A stretch of 35,659 bases of DNA from Saprospiraceae bacterium (GTDB lineage Bacteria; Bacteroidota; Bacteroidia; Chitinophagales; Saprospiraceae). A model generated the notes under the pieces. The model was not told where the DNA came from. It ran no database searches and worked only from the letters and a program-made list of their open reading frames with translations. This document shows positions 8,437-17,198 of this stretch, in pieces. Made by a program: the position numbers and the translations under genes. Where the stretch lies: positions 1-35,659 of the forward strand of contig JAHQWA010000316.1 of assembly GCA_019634045.1 (NCBI GenBank), given 5' to 3'. Numbering within the stretch: position 1 is the first letter of the stretch; each line of letters starts with the position of its first letter.

Positions 8437-9630
8437 ATGAACATCCTTGTACAACCACCTTGGTATATTCTACCCGTAATTGTTTTAGCCCAATTCGCTG
8501 GAACATCCCTCTGGTTTGCTAGTAATGCCGTGATGCCGGAATTGTCGGTTGCCTTTGGACTAGGGGAAGGCGCTGTAAGTGATTTGACCTCTGCCGTTCA
8601 GTTTGGGTTTATTGGGGGCACCTTGGTCTTTGCCGTTTTGAATTTGGCAGATCGTTTTTCTCCAAGTATTCTCTTCTTGCTCAGCGCTTTATTGGGAGCT
8701 ACTTTCAATGCCTTGGTGGTTTGGTTTCCACTTGGATTTACGGGTCTTTTAGTCTACCGTTTTCTGACCGGCTTCTTTTTGGCTGGCATCTATCCGGTAG
8801 GAATGAAGATTGCCTCAGATTGGTTCGCTGGTCAATTAGGAAAGGCCCTGGGCCTCTTAGTAGGTGCGCTAGTTTTGGGAACGGCACTACCGCATTTGAT
8901 TCGCAGTTTAGGTGCGCAATTGGATTGGTCGCTGGTTATTCTTGCGGTTTCTGGTCTAGCCACTTTTGGAGGCTTGCTCCTATACTTATGCATTCCAGAC
9001 GGACCCCATCGGAAAAAAGGCACACAATTTAATCCCGGTGCACTGATCAGTGTGTTCAAGGAAAAGGACTTTAGAGCAGCCACAATGGGGTACTTTGGCC
9101 ATATGTGGGAATTGTATGCTTTTTGGACCTTCGTCCCGATTTTGTTGGCTCATTACATGGAAAGCAATACTACAATTGCTTTTGATATCTCCTTCTGGTC
9201 CTTTTTGATTATCGCTTCAGGCTTCTTGGGTTGTACGATTGGAGGCTATGTTTCCATCAAGAGAGGCAGCGCTAAGGTGGCCTTCTTTCTACTCAGCATT
9301 TCCCTGGTCTGTTGCCTTCTTTCTGTATTTATATATACACTACCTCCACTCTTGTTTTTTATTTTTTTGTTAATTTGGGGCATTAGCGTGGTGGGAGATT
9401 CACCACAGTTCTCTACCTTGACAGCTAGGACAGCACCGAAAGAATGGGTGGGATCCGCCTTAACCATCTCCACCTGTATCGGCTTTAGTATTACGATCTT
9501 TAGCATTCAAATCCTTAAACAAACCCAATTGAATGGCCAAGTTGATTGGGCATTACTCTGGTTGGTGCCAGGCCCGATCCTAGGTCTGTGGGCGACATTC
9601 CCATTGCTAAAAAAGGAGCGCAAAAGCTGA
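8437..9630 (+). CDS. MFS transporter, substrate unknown
   Basis: A 397-residue transporter with about 12 membrane segments. It has the FAGTSLWFASNAVMPEL first helix and the RFLTGFFLAGIYPVGMKIASDWF segment seen in a broad group of bacterial MFS proteins related to CynX/NimT-like permeases. The ATG begins at the base after the sulfurtransferase stop, which implies translational coupling and a shared process. A MarR gene follows 43 bp downstream. A sulfur-containing or toxic organic substrate would fit both neighbours, but the sequence does not identify it. Confidence 0.8.
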   Translation: MNILVQPPWYILPVIVLAQFAGTSLWFASNAVMPELSVAFGLGEGAVSDLTSAVQFGFIGGTLVFAVLNLADRFSPSILFLLSALLGATFNALVVWFPLGFTGLLVYRFLTGFFLAGIYPVGMKIASDWFAGQLGKALGLLVGALVLGTALPHLIRSLGAQLDWSLVILAVSGLATFGGLLLYLCIPDGPHRKKGTQFNPGALISVFKEKDFRAATMGYFGHMWELYAFWTFVPILLAHYMESNTTIAFDISFWSFLIIASGFLGCTIGGYVSIKRGSAKVAFFLLSISLVCCLLSVFIYTLPPLLFFIFLLIWGISVVGDSPQFSTLTARTAPKEWVGSALTISTCIGFSITIFSIQILKQTQLNGQVDWALLWLVPGPILGLWATFPLLKKERKS

Positions 9631-9673
9631 TTTTAGAAAACCTGTATTGTAAACCAGCGCTTTAACGGGAATT

Positions 9674-10123
9674 ATGGAAAAAACAGATGCAGCCAAAAAA
9701 ATAGGCTATCACCTCGAAAGAACAACTCGGATTGTTAAACTTGGTTATCTGCAAGCTTTCGCTCAACTGGGGGTCGATATCACACCCGAACAGTGGGTGA
9801 TGCTGGATAGTTTATACCAACGGAATGGACAATCGCAAACCGAATTGGCCGGCGATAGCTATAAGAATGCCCCAACGGTCTCTAGGATTATCGATCTGCT
9901 CGAAAAGAAAGGCCTGGTCGAACGGCAAAGGTTTGCCAATGATCGAAGGCGGTACAAGATTTTTTTAACCCAAAAAGGGCAGGCGACCGTGGAAAAGGTC
10001 CAGCCGGCTGTGGCAGCCTTGCGAGAAAAAGGCTGGCAACAACTTACCGATGAAGATTATTCTAATTTTCTCCGCATCCTCAATCAAGTCTTTGACAATC
10101 TAAGTCTAAAACCTGGAAGCTAG
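9674..10123 (+). CDS. MarR-family transcriptional regulator
   Basis: A 149-residue winged-helix protein. The recognition region runs from about 40 to 82 (PEQWVMLDSLYQ ... TVSRIIDLLEKKGLVER), and the wing is the canonical NDRRRYKIFLT (89-99). MarR proteins are homodimeric repressors that release DNA on binding small, often phenolic ligands. It closes the sulfurtransferase-MFS run and most likely controls it. HppD begins 141 bp downstream with its own promoter-like element, so control of tyrosine degradation is also possible but unsupported. Confidence 0.9.
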   Translation: MEKTDAAKKIGYHLERTTRIVKLGYLQAFAQLGVDITPEQWVMLDSLYQRNGQSQTELAGDSYKNAPTVSRIIDLLEKKGLVERQRFANDRRRYKIFLTQKGQATVEKVQPAVAALREKGWQQLTDEDYSNFLRILNQVFDNLSLKPGS

Positions 10124-10195
10124 CCGGTTCTTCCTTGTGTAAAGGGATTGGTCCCAGCTGACCAAAAGATTCTCCAGTTTTTTCGACGAATCTTC

Positions 10196-10226
10196 TTGCA
10201 GATCTATGAGAAAGGAAATATATTTG
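10196..10226 (+). promoter_or_regulatory. Bacteroidota-type promoter for hppD
   Basis: TTG at 10196-10198 and TATATTTG at 10219-10226 are separated by 20 bases, matching the Bacteroidota housekeeping sigma pattern (-33 TTG, -7 TAnnTTTG). Transcription would begin a few bases after 10226. That puts the in-frame ATG at 10229 at or before the transcript start and supports ATG 10265 as the true hppD start. Confidence 0.55.
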
Positions 10227-10264
10227 TCATGACAACTATTAATAAAGCAATTAAACTGAAATAT

Positions 10265-11401
10265 ATGTCAGTCCTAACTCAAGATCTGCCTAAACTTTTT
10301 GATGCTGCCGCTGATTTTATGCCGATTAATGGCACAGATCATATTGAATTATATGTTAGTAATGCGAAGCAAGCGGCGCATTATTATCGAACGGCCTTCG
10401 GTTTTCAACCGTTAGCCTATAGAGGTCTAGAAACAGGCTCCCGTGAAATGGAATCTTATGTGGTTGTACAGGATAAGATCCGCTTAGTGCTGACATCGCC
10501 TTTGGTGAGTGGAACCGCTATTGGTAAGCATATTGACAAACACGGAGATGGGGTTAAGGTAATTGCCTTGTGGGTGGATGATGCTTCTTATGCCTTTGCA
10601 GAAACGGTCAGAAGAGGAGCTACTCCAGCCATGGAACCTATGGTTGAAAGAGACGAATTCGGTGAAGTCGTAAAATCAGCGATTCGCACCTATGGAGAGG
10701 TATTGCATGTATTTATCGAGCGGAAAAACTACGAAGGAGAATTCCTACCTGGCTTTAAGAAATGGGAAACTCCTCGATTTACTACAGAAGCTATTGGTCT
10801 GAAGTATATCGATCATATGGTGGGTAATGTTTCCATTGGACAAATGGATCGCTGGGTCAAGTTTTATGAGGAAGTAATGGGTTTTGCCCAGATTTTATCG
10901 TTCGATGACAAAGAAATATCGACTGAATATACGGCCTTGATGAGCAAGGTAATGAGCAATGGGAATGGGCGTATCAAGTTCCCAATCAATGAACCGGCTC
11001 CCGGCTTGAAGAAATCACAGGTAGAAGAGTATTTGACCTTCTACGAAGGGGAAGGGGTACAGCATATTGCCGTGGCTACGGACGATATCATTAGCACGGT
11101 TGCTGCTTTGCGAGCAAGAGGCGTGGAATTCCTCGAAGTGCCAGATACCTACTATGATGCCTTGACGGAAAGGGTAGGGCGGATCGACGAGGACATAGAA
11201 GCCTTGAAAGAGCTAAACATCTTGGTAGATCGTGATGATGAAGGCTATTTATTGCAAATCTTCACCAAGACCGTCCAGGCTCGCCCAACTATGTTCTTTG
11301 AGATCATCCAAAGAAAGGGGGCCAATTCATTTGGAAAGGGTAACTTTAAAGCTCTTTTTGAGGCCTTGGAACGGGAACAAGAATTGAGGGGAACGCTATA
11401 G
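10265..11401 (+). CDS. hppD: 4-hydroxyphenylpyruvate dioxygenase
   Basis: A 378-residue non-haem iron enzyme that converts 4-hydroxyphenylpyruvate and O2 to homogentisate and CO2. It has two vicinal-oxygen-chelate domains. The iron ligands are visible in the C-terminal half: His184 (IDHMVGN), His267 (VQHIAV) and Glu346 (FFEIIQRKG). The frame is open up to 10148 with further ATGs at 10148 and 10229. I chose 10265 because family members begin near the DLPKLFDAAADFMPINGTDHIELYV region and a promoter sits at 10196-10226. The downstream pathway enzymes are in the same window at 30952-33390, about 20 kb away. A hairpin follows the stop. Confidence 0.95.
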   Translation: MSVLTQDLPKLFDAAADFMPINGTDHIELYVSNAKQAAHYYRTAFGFQPLAYRGLETGSREMESYVVVQDKIRLVLTSPLVSGTAIGKHIDKHGDGVKVIALWVDDASYAFAETVRRGATPAMEPMVERDEFGEVVKSAIRTYGEVLHVFIERKNYEGEFLPGFKKWETPRFTTEAIGLKYIDHMVGNVSIGQMDRWVKFYEEVMGFAQILSFDDKEISTEYTALMSKVMSNGNGRIKFPINEPAPGLKKSQVEEYLTFYEGEGVQHIAVATDDIISTVAALRARGVEFLEVPDTYYDALTERVGRIDEDIEALKELNILVDRDDEGYLLQIFTKTVQARPTMFFEIIQRKGANSFGKGNFKALFEALEREQELRGTL

Positions 11402-11428
11402 TAGCGCTTTATTCCAACTGAAAAAAAC

Positions 11429-11464
11429 TTTGCCTTGAAAGTGATACCCGGCTTTCAAGGCAAG
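11429..11464 (+). terminator. Hairpin after hppD, probable terminator
   Basis: TTGCCTTGAAAG at 11430-11441 pairs perfectly with CTTTCAAGGCAA at 11452-11463 around a 10-base loop. The sequence after it (GCTCTATTTG) is only weakly T-rich. A run of seven A at 11421-11427 would give a T-tract on the opposite strand, so the structure could work in both directions. Confidence 0.55.
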
Positions 11465-11489
11465 CTCTATTTGTAAATTAAGACGCTTC

Positions 11490-12599
11490 ATGTCCGATAT
11501 CAAAACGAACATCAATATCTTCAAATCGCATTTGACTATACAGTCAGATTACGTTGGAGGAAAGGCGAAACCGAAAGCTGTAGATGGCCGGAAGATTTAT
11601 AAGCTATCCAGCAATGAAAACCTGCTCGGTTCTTCACCCAAGGCGATAGCAGCGATCCAAGATCATTTGCAAAAATTGAATGAATATCCGGATCAAACGG
11701 ATGCTAGGTTGAGGGAGGCGCTGGCAAGTTTTTACGGAGCCCCCATGTCAGCTGATCATTTCTTTACGGGAAACAGTGGTTCTGAGATATTGGAGTTAAT
11801 TGCCCGTGCTTTCTTAGATCCGGGCCTGGAGGTGATCATTGCTAGCCCAACTTTTATGCCTTACCGGCTTTTTTCTGAGAAGATGGGGGCTAAGGTGTTG
11901 GACATCAAACTCTTGGAGCCAAACTTTGACCTTAACGTACGGGAGATACTAGAGGCGATCAATGAAAAAACTCGCTTACTTTTCCTTACTAGTCCTAATA
12001 ATCCGACGGGCTCCTATATCTCCAAAGAAACGCTGGAGTATATTTTGCAGGAAATTCCTGCCCACGTCGTGGTGGTGTTGGATGAAGTCTACTTCCAATT
12101 TACTGACCAGGCGGATTACACCACCGCCTTGCCTTACGCACTGCAGCACAAGAATATCATTGGTGTCAATAGCTTTTCGAAGGCCTATGGATTAGCGGGA
12201 TTACGAGTAGGGTATGCTTATACCCATCCGGATCTTGCTCGATACATTCGGCAATTGCATAGACCTTTTCTCCTGAATGCTCTGAGCCTCAATGCCGCTA
12301 TTGGCGCGCTATCAGATACAGCTTTTTTACAAAAAACGGTAGATCTAATTCAGGCCGAGAGAAACTTCTTATACCAACACTTAGATCAACTACCGATCCA
12401 CTACTGGAAGTCTCAAGGAAACTTTTTCCTGCTTCGACCGCCCATGTCGCCTAAGGATTTTGAAGCCAAAATGCTAGAGCAGGGCATTATGGTACGTCCC
12501 GTTGAGAACTTTGGAGCCAAGGGCTGTGTCCGGGTTACGATTGGAACTAGAGCGGCCAACTTGGCTATGCTGGCTGCCTTGACTGCAGTCTTAGGCTAA
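11490..12599 (+). CDS. hisC: Histidinol-phosphate / aromatic aminotransferase (class I/II, PLP)
   Basis: A 369-residue fold-type I aminotransferase. Marks seen: SSNENLLGSSP near the N terminus, SPNNPTG (Asn171), LDEVY (Asp198, pyridine nitrogen), NSFSKAYGLAGLRVGY with Lys231 forming the PLP Schiff base, and a C-terminal RVTIGTR. By sequence it is HisC-like. No other his genes are present and it directly follows hppD, so it may supply 4-hydroxyphenylpyruvate from tyrosine; HisC paralogues that accept aromatic amino acids are known. The symbol refers to the family; the in vivo substrate is open. Confidence 0.8.
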   Translation: MSDIKTNINIFKSHLTIQSDYVGGKAKPKAVDGRKIYKLSSNENLLGSSPKAIAAIQDHLQKLNEYPDQTDARLREALASFYGAPMSADHFFTGNSGSEILELIARAFLDPGLEVIIASPTFMPYRLFSEKMGAKVLDIKLLEPNFDLNVREILEAINEKTRLLFLTSPNNPTGSYISKETLEYILQEIPAHVVVVLDEVYFQFTDQADYTTALPYALQHKNIIGVNSFSKAYGLAGLRVGYAYTHPDLARYIRQLHRPFLLNALSLNAAIGALSDTAFLQKTVDLIQAERNFLYQHLDQLPIHYWKSQGNFFLLRPPMSPKDFEAKMLEQGIMVRPVENFGAKGCVRVTIGTRAANLAMLAALTAVLG

Positions 12600-12708
12600 G
12601 GTCATTGGAAGAACAGGTGGCTTCTGCGCTTGAAGTGCATTGCGTTCTCCATTTCTGTTTTAAATTCCTTTTCTTTGTCGGCAAACAAAGAGCCTAGCTA
12701 GGCTGTCC

Positions 12709-14259
12709 ATGCCTAAACCAGAATTGCTCAAGTACATCTGGCGCCTTTCCATTCCCGTACTGCTGACTAACCTGTTGCAGACCTCTGTCACTGTGATTGA
12801 TACCATTATGGTGGGAAGGCTGGGACCTTTGGCGATTGCGGCAGTAGGAATGGGGAATACTTTGCGCCTAATGCTGTTGATTGCAGTATTGTCTGTTTCT
12901 GGCGGGGCGATGAGTCTGATCGCCCAAGCTAAAGGTGCTAGAGATGAAACTAGGATGAGTCTAGTAACACGACAAGGGATTGTTTCTGGTTTACTGCTCT
13001 CGATTTTTTTGACAGTCTTAGGCTTTGCGGTTGCTCCCTCCTTATTATCGGCTATGGAAAATGGAGGTCAGGAAGAAGTGATTGAATTGAGTTATCAGTA
13101 TCTCACGATTATCTTCATCGGGACTCCCTTCCTGACGCTGAATATCATCATGGATCGGCTCATGCAAGGTGCAGGGGATACCTTTACTCCCTTATTGCTC
13201 ACCATTGGTACAGTCGTGCTAAATATAGTATTCAACTACTGCTTCATTTTCGGCTGGTGGATCATACCCGCTTACGGCCTAGTAGGAGCAGCAATTGGTA
13301 CCGTACTAGCACGCGTTATTGTGGTGATTATTGGCTTTGCCATTTTCTATTCTGGGCGAAATGTAATCAAGATCTTATCAGGTTCTTGGTGGCCTAGTTG
13401 GCCATTGATTAAAGATATTTTGGCTATCGGGGTTCCGTCCGGAATCCAGGGATGGTTGAGACATGCAGGTGGTTTGGTTGCCATTGGTATCGTAACGGCT
13501 ACAGAATTAGGGACCTACGGTGCGGCTGTATTAACGATTGGTTGGCAAGTTGAATCTTTGGCAGCACAGCCTGTGGTCGGTTTAAATGTAGCAGGGACTA
13601 GTCTGGTGGGGCAGGCCTTGGGGCGATGGCAAACGCAGGAGGCTTACGATCAAGGTAACATCATGATTGTATTGGGTATCCTGGTGATGGGTATCTTGGT
13701 GACTCCCATGATCCTATTTGCCGAAGAAATAATTCTCTTATTTGACCCAACAGCTCATCCGACCGTGTTAGAAGGAGGCTTGAGTTACTTTCGAGTCAAT
13801 ACGATTTTCTTGCCTGTGACGGCAGTCGCCATCTTGATCACTGGGACGCTAAGAGGGGCAGGTGATACTCGTCCAGCCATGATTAGTACCCTTATAGGTA
13901 GAAATCTACTAACCATAATTTCCGCCTGGGTTCTCGCCATTTACATGGGCTTTGGCGCCATTGGAGTGTGGTATGGCATGGCCTTTGGTAGGGTAGTGGA
14001 TGGTATTTATATGTGGTGGGCCTGGCGGGCAAGAAAATGGGTAAAGGTGGCCTTAGAGAAGACTACGGTTTTTAGAACACACCTAAAGAATCTACCGGCA
14101 GAAGAGATAGATCGCTATTTGCGAGAAGTGAGGTCAGTCTATATGGCTTTGCCAAACACGATCGAAGTAGTGAGTGACCAGGGCGTAGAATACCGTTCTC
14201 CGCGAAAAACGGTGATTGTTGCTTTTAATGATCAAGGATTTTCAGTGCGTCAAGTCTGA
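12709..14259 (+). CDS. MATE-family efflux transporter with C-terminal extension
   Basis: A 516-residue protein with about 12 membrane helices in two similar halves. It has the MATE first-helix pattern (LLQTSVTVIDTIMVGRLGPLAIAAVGMGN) and the corresponding second-half segment with GTLRGAGDTRPAM. MATE proteins export cationic drugs or metabolites using Na+ or H+. The family is usually about 440-470 residues; here about 65 hydrophilic residues follow the last helix, rich in charged residues and ending in a beta-like stretch, probably cytoplasmic. Start ATG 12709 is close to the first helix. It stands 109 bp after hisC and is probably a separate unit. Confidence 0.88.
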   Translation: MPKPELLKYIWRLSIPVLLTNLLQTSVTVIDTIMVGRLGPLAIAAVGMGNTLRLMLLIAVLSVSGGAMSLIAQAKGARDETRMSLVTRQGIVSGLLLSIFLTVLGFAVAPSLLSAMENGGQEEVIELSYQYLTIIFIGTPFLTLNIIMDRLMQGAGDTFTPLLLTIGTVVLNIVFNYCFIFGWWIIPAYGLVGAAIGTVLARVIVVIIGFAIFYSGRNVIKILSGSWWPSWPLIKDILAIGVPSGIQGWLRHAGGLVAIGIVTATELGTYGAAVLTIGWQVESLAAQPVVGLNVAGTSLVGQALGRWQTQEAYDQGNIMIVLGILVMGILVTPMILFAEEIILLFDPTAHPTVLEGGLSYFRVNTIFLPVTAVAILITGTLRGAGDTRPAMISTLIGRNLLTIISAWVLAIYMGFGAIGVWYGMAFGRVVDGIYMWWAWRARKWVKVALEKTTVFRTHLKNLPAEEIDRYLREVRSVYMALPNTIEVVSDQGVEYRSPRKTVIVAFNDQGFSVRQV

Positions 14260-14500
14260 ATCTCGTGTCCGATGCAAAGGAGAGGATCTCCTAAGACTTA
14301 TTTTCTTAACTTTACCCACTACCGGTAAAAGAGGAGGACGAAACTGATCTGAAGTCGAAGTCTTTGAGCTGTTGACACAAAATACCACGGAGGTCCGATT
14401 TTATCGGTGATATTTAGCATTTTTGCAAGTGAAAATTCCTTTTCGGGTGAGACTTAGGTCCTAGGCGATTTACCCGAGAGCCAGTAAAACATGAGAAAAA

Positions 14501-15454
14501 ATGCCCCTAAGGTTGAGGCTACTTCTATTCTATTTGAATTATATAGCCAAACAATTAGACTATTCTAAGTTAGATGCTCCTACCGTTCGCAAGATTAATC
14601 AGCGAGAATTTGAAAAGGTAGATCGTTTGATAGATTATCCTGCCGAACCCATGGCCAAGGTATGGGATGAGGAAATCCCAGTGCGAGAGGGTTCACAGAT
14701 CCCTGTTCGCATCTACCAGGCAGTTGAAGAAAAACATTTACCCTTGATCGTGTTTTACCATGGAGGAGGGTTTGTCACTCGTAGTATAGCAACCCATGAT
14801 AAGGCCTGCCGTAGAATTGCTAAGCAGAACCGGGCAGTGGTGGTGTCTGTTGGATACCGATTAGCTCCAGAGTTTAAATTTCCTATCCCCGTACATGATT
14901 GTTATGATGCTTGTTGTTGGGCTGCTGAACAAGCGGGTCGGCTAGGAGCTGATGTTGAAAAGCTGGTGGTGATGGGGGATAGTGCTGGAGGTAACTTAGC
15001 GGCGGTGTCCGCGATTTTGGCCAGGGATAATAATGGCCCGAAAATTAGTGCTCAGGTATTGATATACCCGACCGTTGATGGCCGACTAATTAACCCTACC
15101 ATAGATCAATTTGCGGAAGGCTACCTGTTGACAAAACCGCAGATGCAATGGTTTGTGAACCATTACCGGAGAAGTATTGAGGATGTTGAAGACCCGTTGA
15201 TGTCTCCGATTTTGACAGCGAATCTCGCTGGTCTTCCTCCTACCTATATAAGTACCGCAGAGTATGATCCCTTGAAAGGGGAAGGAGCAGATTACAGCAC
15301 GCGATTGAAGGAAGCGGGGAATTCCGTTTTCTACAAAGACTATAAAGGAACTATTCATGCCTTTCTAAACCTGCCCAAGATTACTGTGAAGGCGAGTCAG
15401 GAGATGATGCAGGATATCCGACAGTTTTTACAAAACACGATCAGCAACGGATAG
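14501..15454 (+). CDS. Alpha/beta hydrolase, hormone-sensitive-lipase type esterase
   Basis: A 317-residue enzyme of the HSL (family IV) carboxylesterase group. The oxyanion-hole motif HGGG is at 87-90, the nucleophile Ser161 is in GDSAGG, and the triad is completed by Asp256 (AEYDPL) and His286 (IHAF). These enzymes cleave short-chain acyl esters. No signal peptide is convincing; the N-terminal LRLLLFYLNYIAK helix is probably the family's cap region. An out-of-frame ATG at 14491 gives only 25 codons. The 241-bp gap before it holds a weak hairpin (TCGGGT 14443-14448 with ACCCGA 14472-14477) but nothing I can name. The natural substrate is unknown. Confidence 0.85.
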   Translation: MPLRLRLLLFYLNYIAKQLDYSKLDAPTVRKINQREFEKVDRLIDYPAEPMAKVWDEEIPVREGSQIPVRIYQAVEEKHLPLIVFYHGGGFVTRSIATHDKACRRIAKQNRAVVVSVGYRLAPEFKFPIPVHDCYDACCWAAEQAGRLGADVEKLVVMGDSAGGNLAAVSAILARDNNGPKISAQVLIYPTVDGRLINPTIDQFAEGYLLTKPQMQWFVNHYRRSIEDVEDPLMSPILTANLAGLPPTYISTAEYDPLKGEGADYSTRLKEAGNSVFYKDYKGTIHAFLNLPKITVKASQEMMQDIRQFLQNTISNG

Positions 15455-15493
15455 TTGCTGTCCTAAGATCGATTTGAGTTGAATTTTTAACTT

Positions 15494-17149
15494 ATGAGGA
15501 ACACTACCTTAAGCATTTTTATCACTTCCATACTACTGATATTTTCCTGTCAGCCCAAGCCTCCAAATCAGAAAGAGGTTGAAAGGGATCCTCGACCAAA
15601 CATCCTACTGATCATGCTCGATGATTTGGGCTATTCCGACCTGGGAAGTTTTGGTGGAGAGATACCTACACCGAACTTAGACTCATTGGCATCGAGGGGT
15701 GTTAGATACGCCGGCTTCCGAGTGGCACCGATTGGTGGAGTCACACGAGCTATGCTAATGACCGGAAATGACAATCACATTAGTGGACATGGTCGTGTGC
15801 TGAATCCTTTGCATGAGGCCTACAGGGGAATGCCAGGTTACGAATACGAATTCTCTGACCAGGTTGTAAGTTTCCCCAAACTATTACAAGAATCAGGATA
15901 CTATACTTGCATTGCCGGAAAGTGGCATTTAGGAATGGAGGTGCAAAGTAATCCTAAACGACAAGGATTTGAAGACTCTTGGGTGTTGTTAGAAGAGATA
16001 AGTAATCAGTACAACAATGTGGGCTTAGGCCTATACGGCTCTGATACGACCAGTCATTTCACCAATAACGGCCGAAATATACCTTATCCAGAGGGGACGT
16101 ATTCCACCGATTTCTACACCGATCAAACCATCAGTTACCTGGATAAAAATGCCAAGGAGAGTCGGCCTTTTTTTGCCATGGTTTCTTACACGGCACCCCG
16201 TTGGCCACTGCAACCACCGTTGGAATATAGAAACAAGTATAAGGGCTTCTATGATGAAGGTTATGATGTGTTGCGTCAGAAACGCTTTCAAGGGCTCAAG
16301 AACAAGGGGATCATTCCTGCTAATCAAGTAGTACCCTTACCGATGAATACCTTTAAGAGATGGAATAACCTGTTTTTTGAGGAACAGCGGCGCGATACAC
16401 GGGAGATGGAGCTCTATGCGGCGGTGTTGGATCATCTGGATGATAATATTGGTCGCCTGATTCAAACCTTACGAGAATCTGGCTTGTATGATAATACTAT
16501 TATTGTCGTGGCTTCAGATAATGGTGCAGGTCCAGAGAATGTGTTTGAACACCCCGTTTTGGGACGGTATATCCGAGCTCAATATGACAATCGTTACGAA
16601 GATATGGGGTTGATGACCTCCTTTGTTTCTTATGGAAATGGCTGGGCACAGGCTGCTATGGCTCCCTTCAATGGATATAAAGGGCAAGCCTACGAAGGCG
16701 GGCTCGCTTCCCCGATGATTGTTAGTGGAATCCCAGGGAGTGCTAAAGGATCCGTAAAGTCGGAGCATTTTACGGTTCTGGATCTTGCTCCTACCTTTTT
16801 GGAAATTGCTGGAGCCAGCTACCCGGCAGAGGTTGACGGAAACCCGGTGGCACCCCTACGCGGAAAATCAGTGCTTTCCTATTGGAAAGGTGAGCAAAAC
16901 ATTCCTCATACTGCTGAAGAAGTATTTGCCTTGGAGCATCGTGGTCAAGCCTACGTGCGCAAAGGAAACTGGAAGTTAGTTAATTCCGGAGGAGCCCATG
17001 ATAAAACACGTTTTCGGCTCTTCAACTTGGCCACTGACCCTGGAGAACGAGTTGATTTATCCTTGCAGAATCCAACCAAACGGGACGAATTACTAGCTGA
17101 ATGGGACAAGTATAAAGCGGAAGTTGGAATTCGATTCGTGGAGCAATAA
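15494..17149 (+). CDS. Sulfatase-family lipoprotein lacking the formylglycine residue
   Basis: A 551-residue protein with a lipoprotein signal (LLIFS-Cys19), so probably anchored in the outer or inner membrane. It keeps much of the AtsA-like sulfatase frame: Asp43-Asp44 (MLDDLGYSD), Lys143 and His145 (GKWHLG), Asp342-Asn343 (SDNG) and KGQAYEGG near the C-terminal third. The C-x-P-x-R motif that becomes formylglycine reads Gly81-Gly82-Val83-Thr84-Arg85, so there is no Cys or Ser to oxidise. The usual APHWPLQ histidine is Arg236 (TAPRWPLQ). Classical sulfatase chemistry is therefore unlikely. It could be a binding protein, a regulator or a changed hydrolase. It is convergent with an arylsulfotransferase-like gene. 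Confidence 0.82.
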   Translation: MRNTTLSIFITSILLIFSCQPKPPNQKEVERDPRPNILLIMLDDLGYSDLGSFGGEIPTPNLDSLASRGVRYAGFRVAPIGGVTRAMLMTGNDNHISGHGRVLNPLHEAYRGMPGYEYEFSDQVVSFPKLLQESGYYTCIAGKWHLGMEVQSNPKRQGFEDSWVLLEEISNQYNNVGLGLYGSDTTSHFTNNGRNIPYPEGTYSTDFYTDQTISYLDKNAKESRPFFAMVSYTAPRWPLQPPLEYRNKYKGFYDEGYDVLRQKRFQGLKNKGIIPANQVVPLPMNTFKRWNNLFFEEQRRDTREMELYAAVLDHLDDNIGRLIQTLRESGLYDNTIIVVASDNGAGPENVFEHPVLGRYIRAQYDNRYEDMGLMTSFVSYGNGWAQAAMAPFNGYKGQAYEGGLASPMIVSGIPGSAKGSVKSEHFTVLDLAPTFLEIAGASYPAEVDGNPVAPLRGKSVLSYWKGEQNIPHTAEEVFALEHRGQAYVRKGNWKLVNSGGAHDKTRFRLFNLATDPGERVDLSLQNPTKRDELLAEWDKYKAEVGIRFVEQ

Positions 17150-17159
17150 CTTTATAAGT

Positions 17160-17195
17160 TTATGGCAGGAGGGTCTCTTGCCCCTCCTGCCATAA
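17160..17195. terminator. 14-bp perfect hairpin shared by two convergent genes
   Basis: TTATGGCAGGAGGG (17160-17173) pairs without mismatch with CCCTCCTGCCATAA (17182-17195) around an 8-base loop. It fills the 49-bp gap between the stop codons of the sulfatase-like gene and the sulfotransferase-like gene, as expected for a bidirectional terminator. The T-tract is poor on the plus side and moderate on the minus side. Confidence 0.7.
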
Positions 17196-17198
17196 GGC

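Noticed and set aside
15720-15765. Loss of the sulfatase Cys explained by a frameshift
   Set aside because: Reading frame and conserved residues (T84, R85, MLMTGNDNH) continue normally on both sides; only substitutions explain GGVTR.
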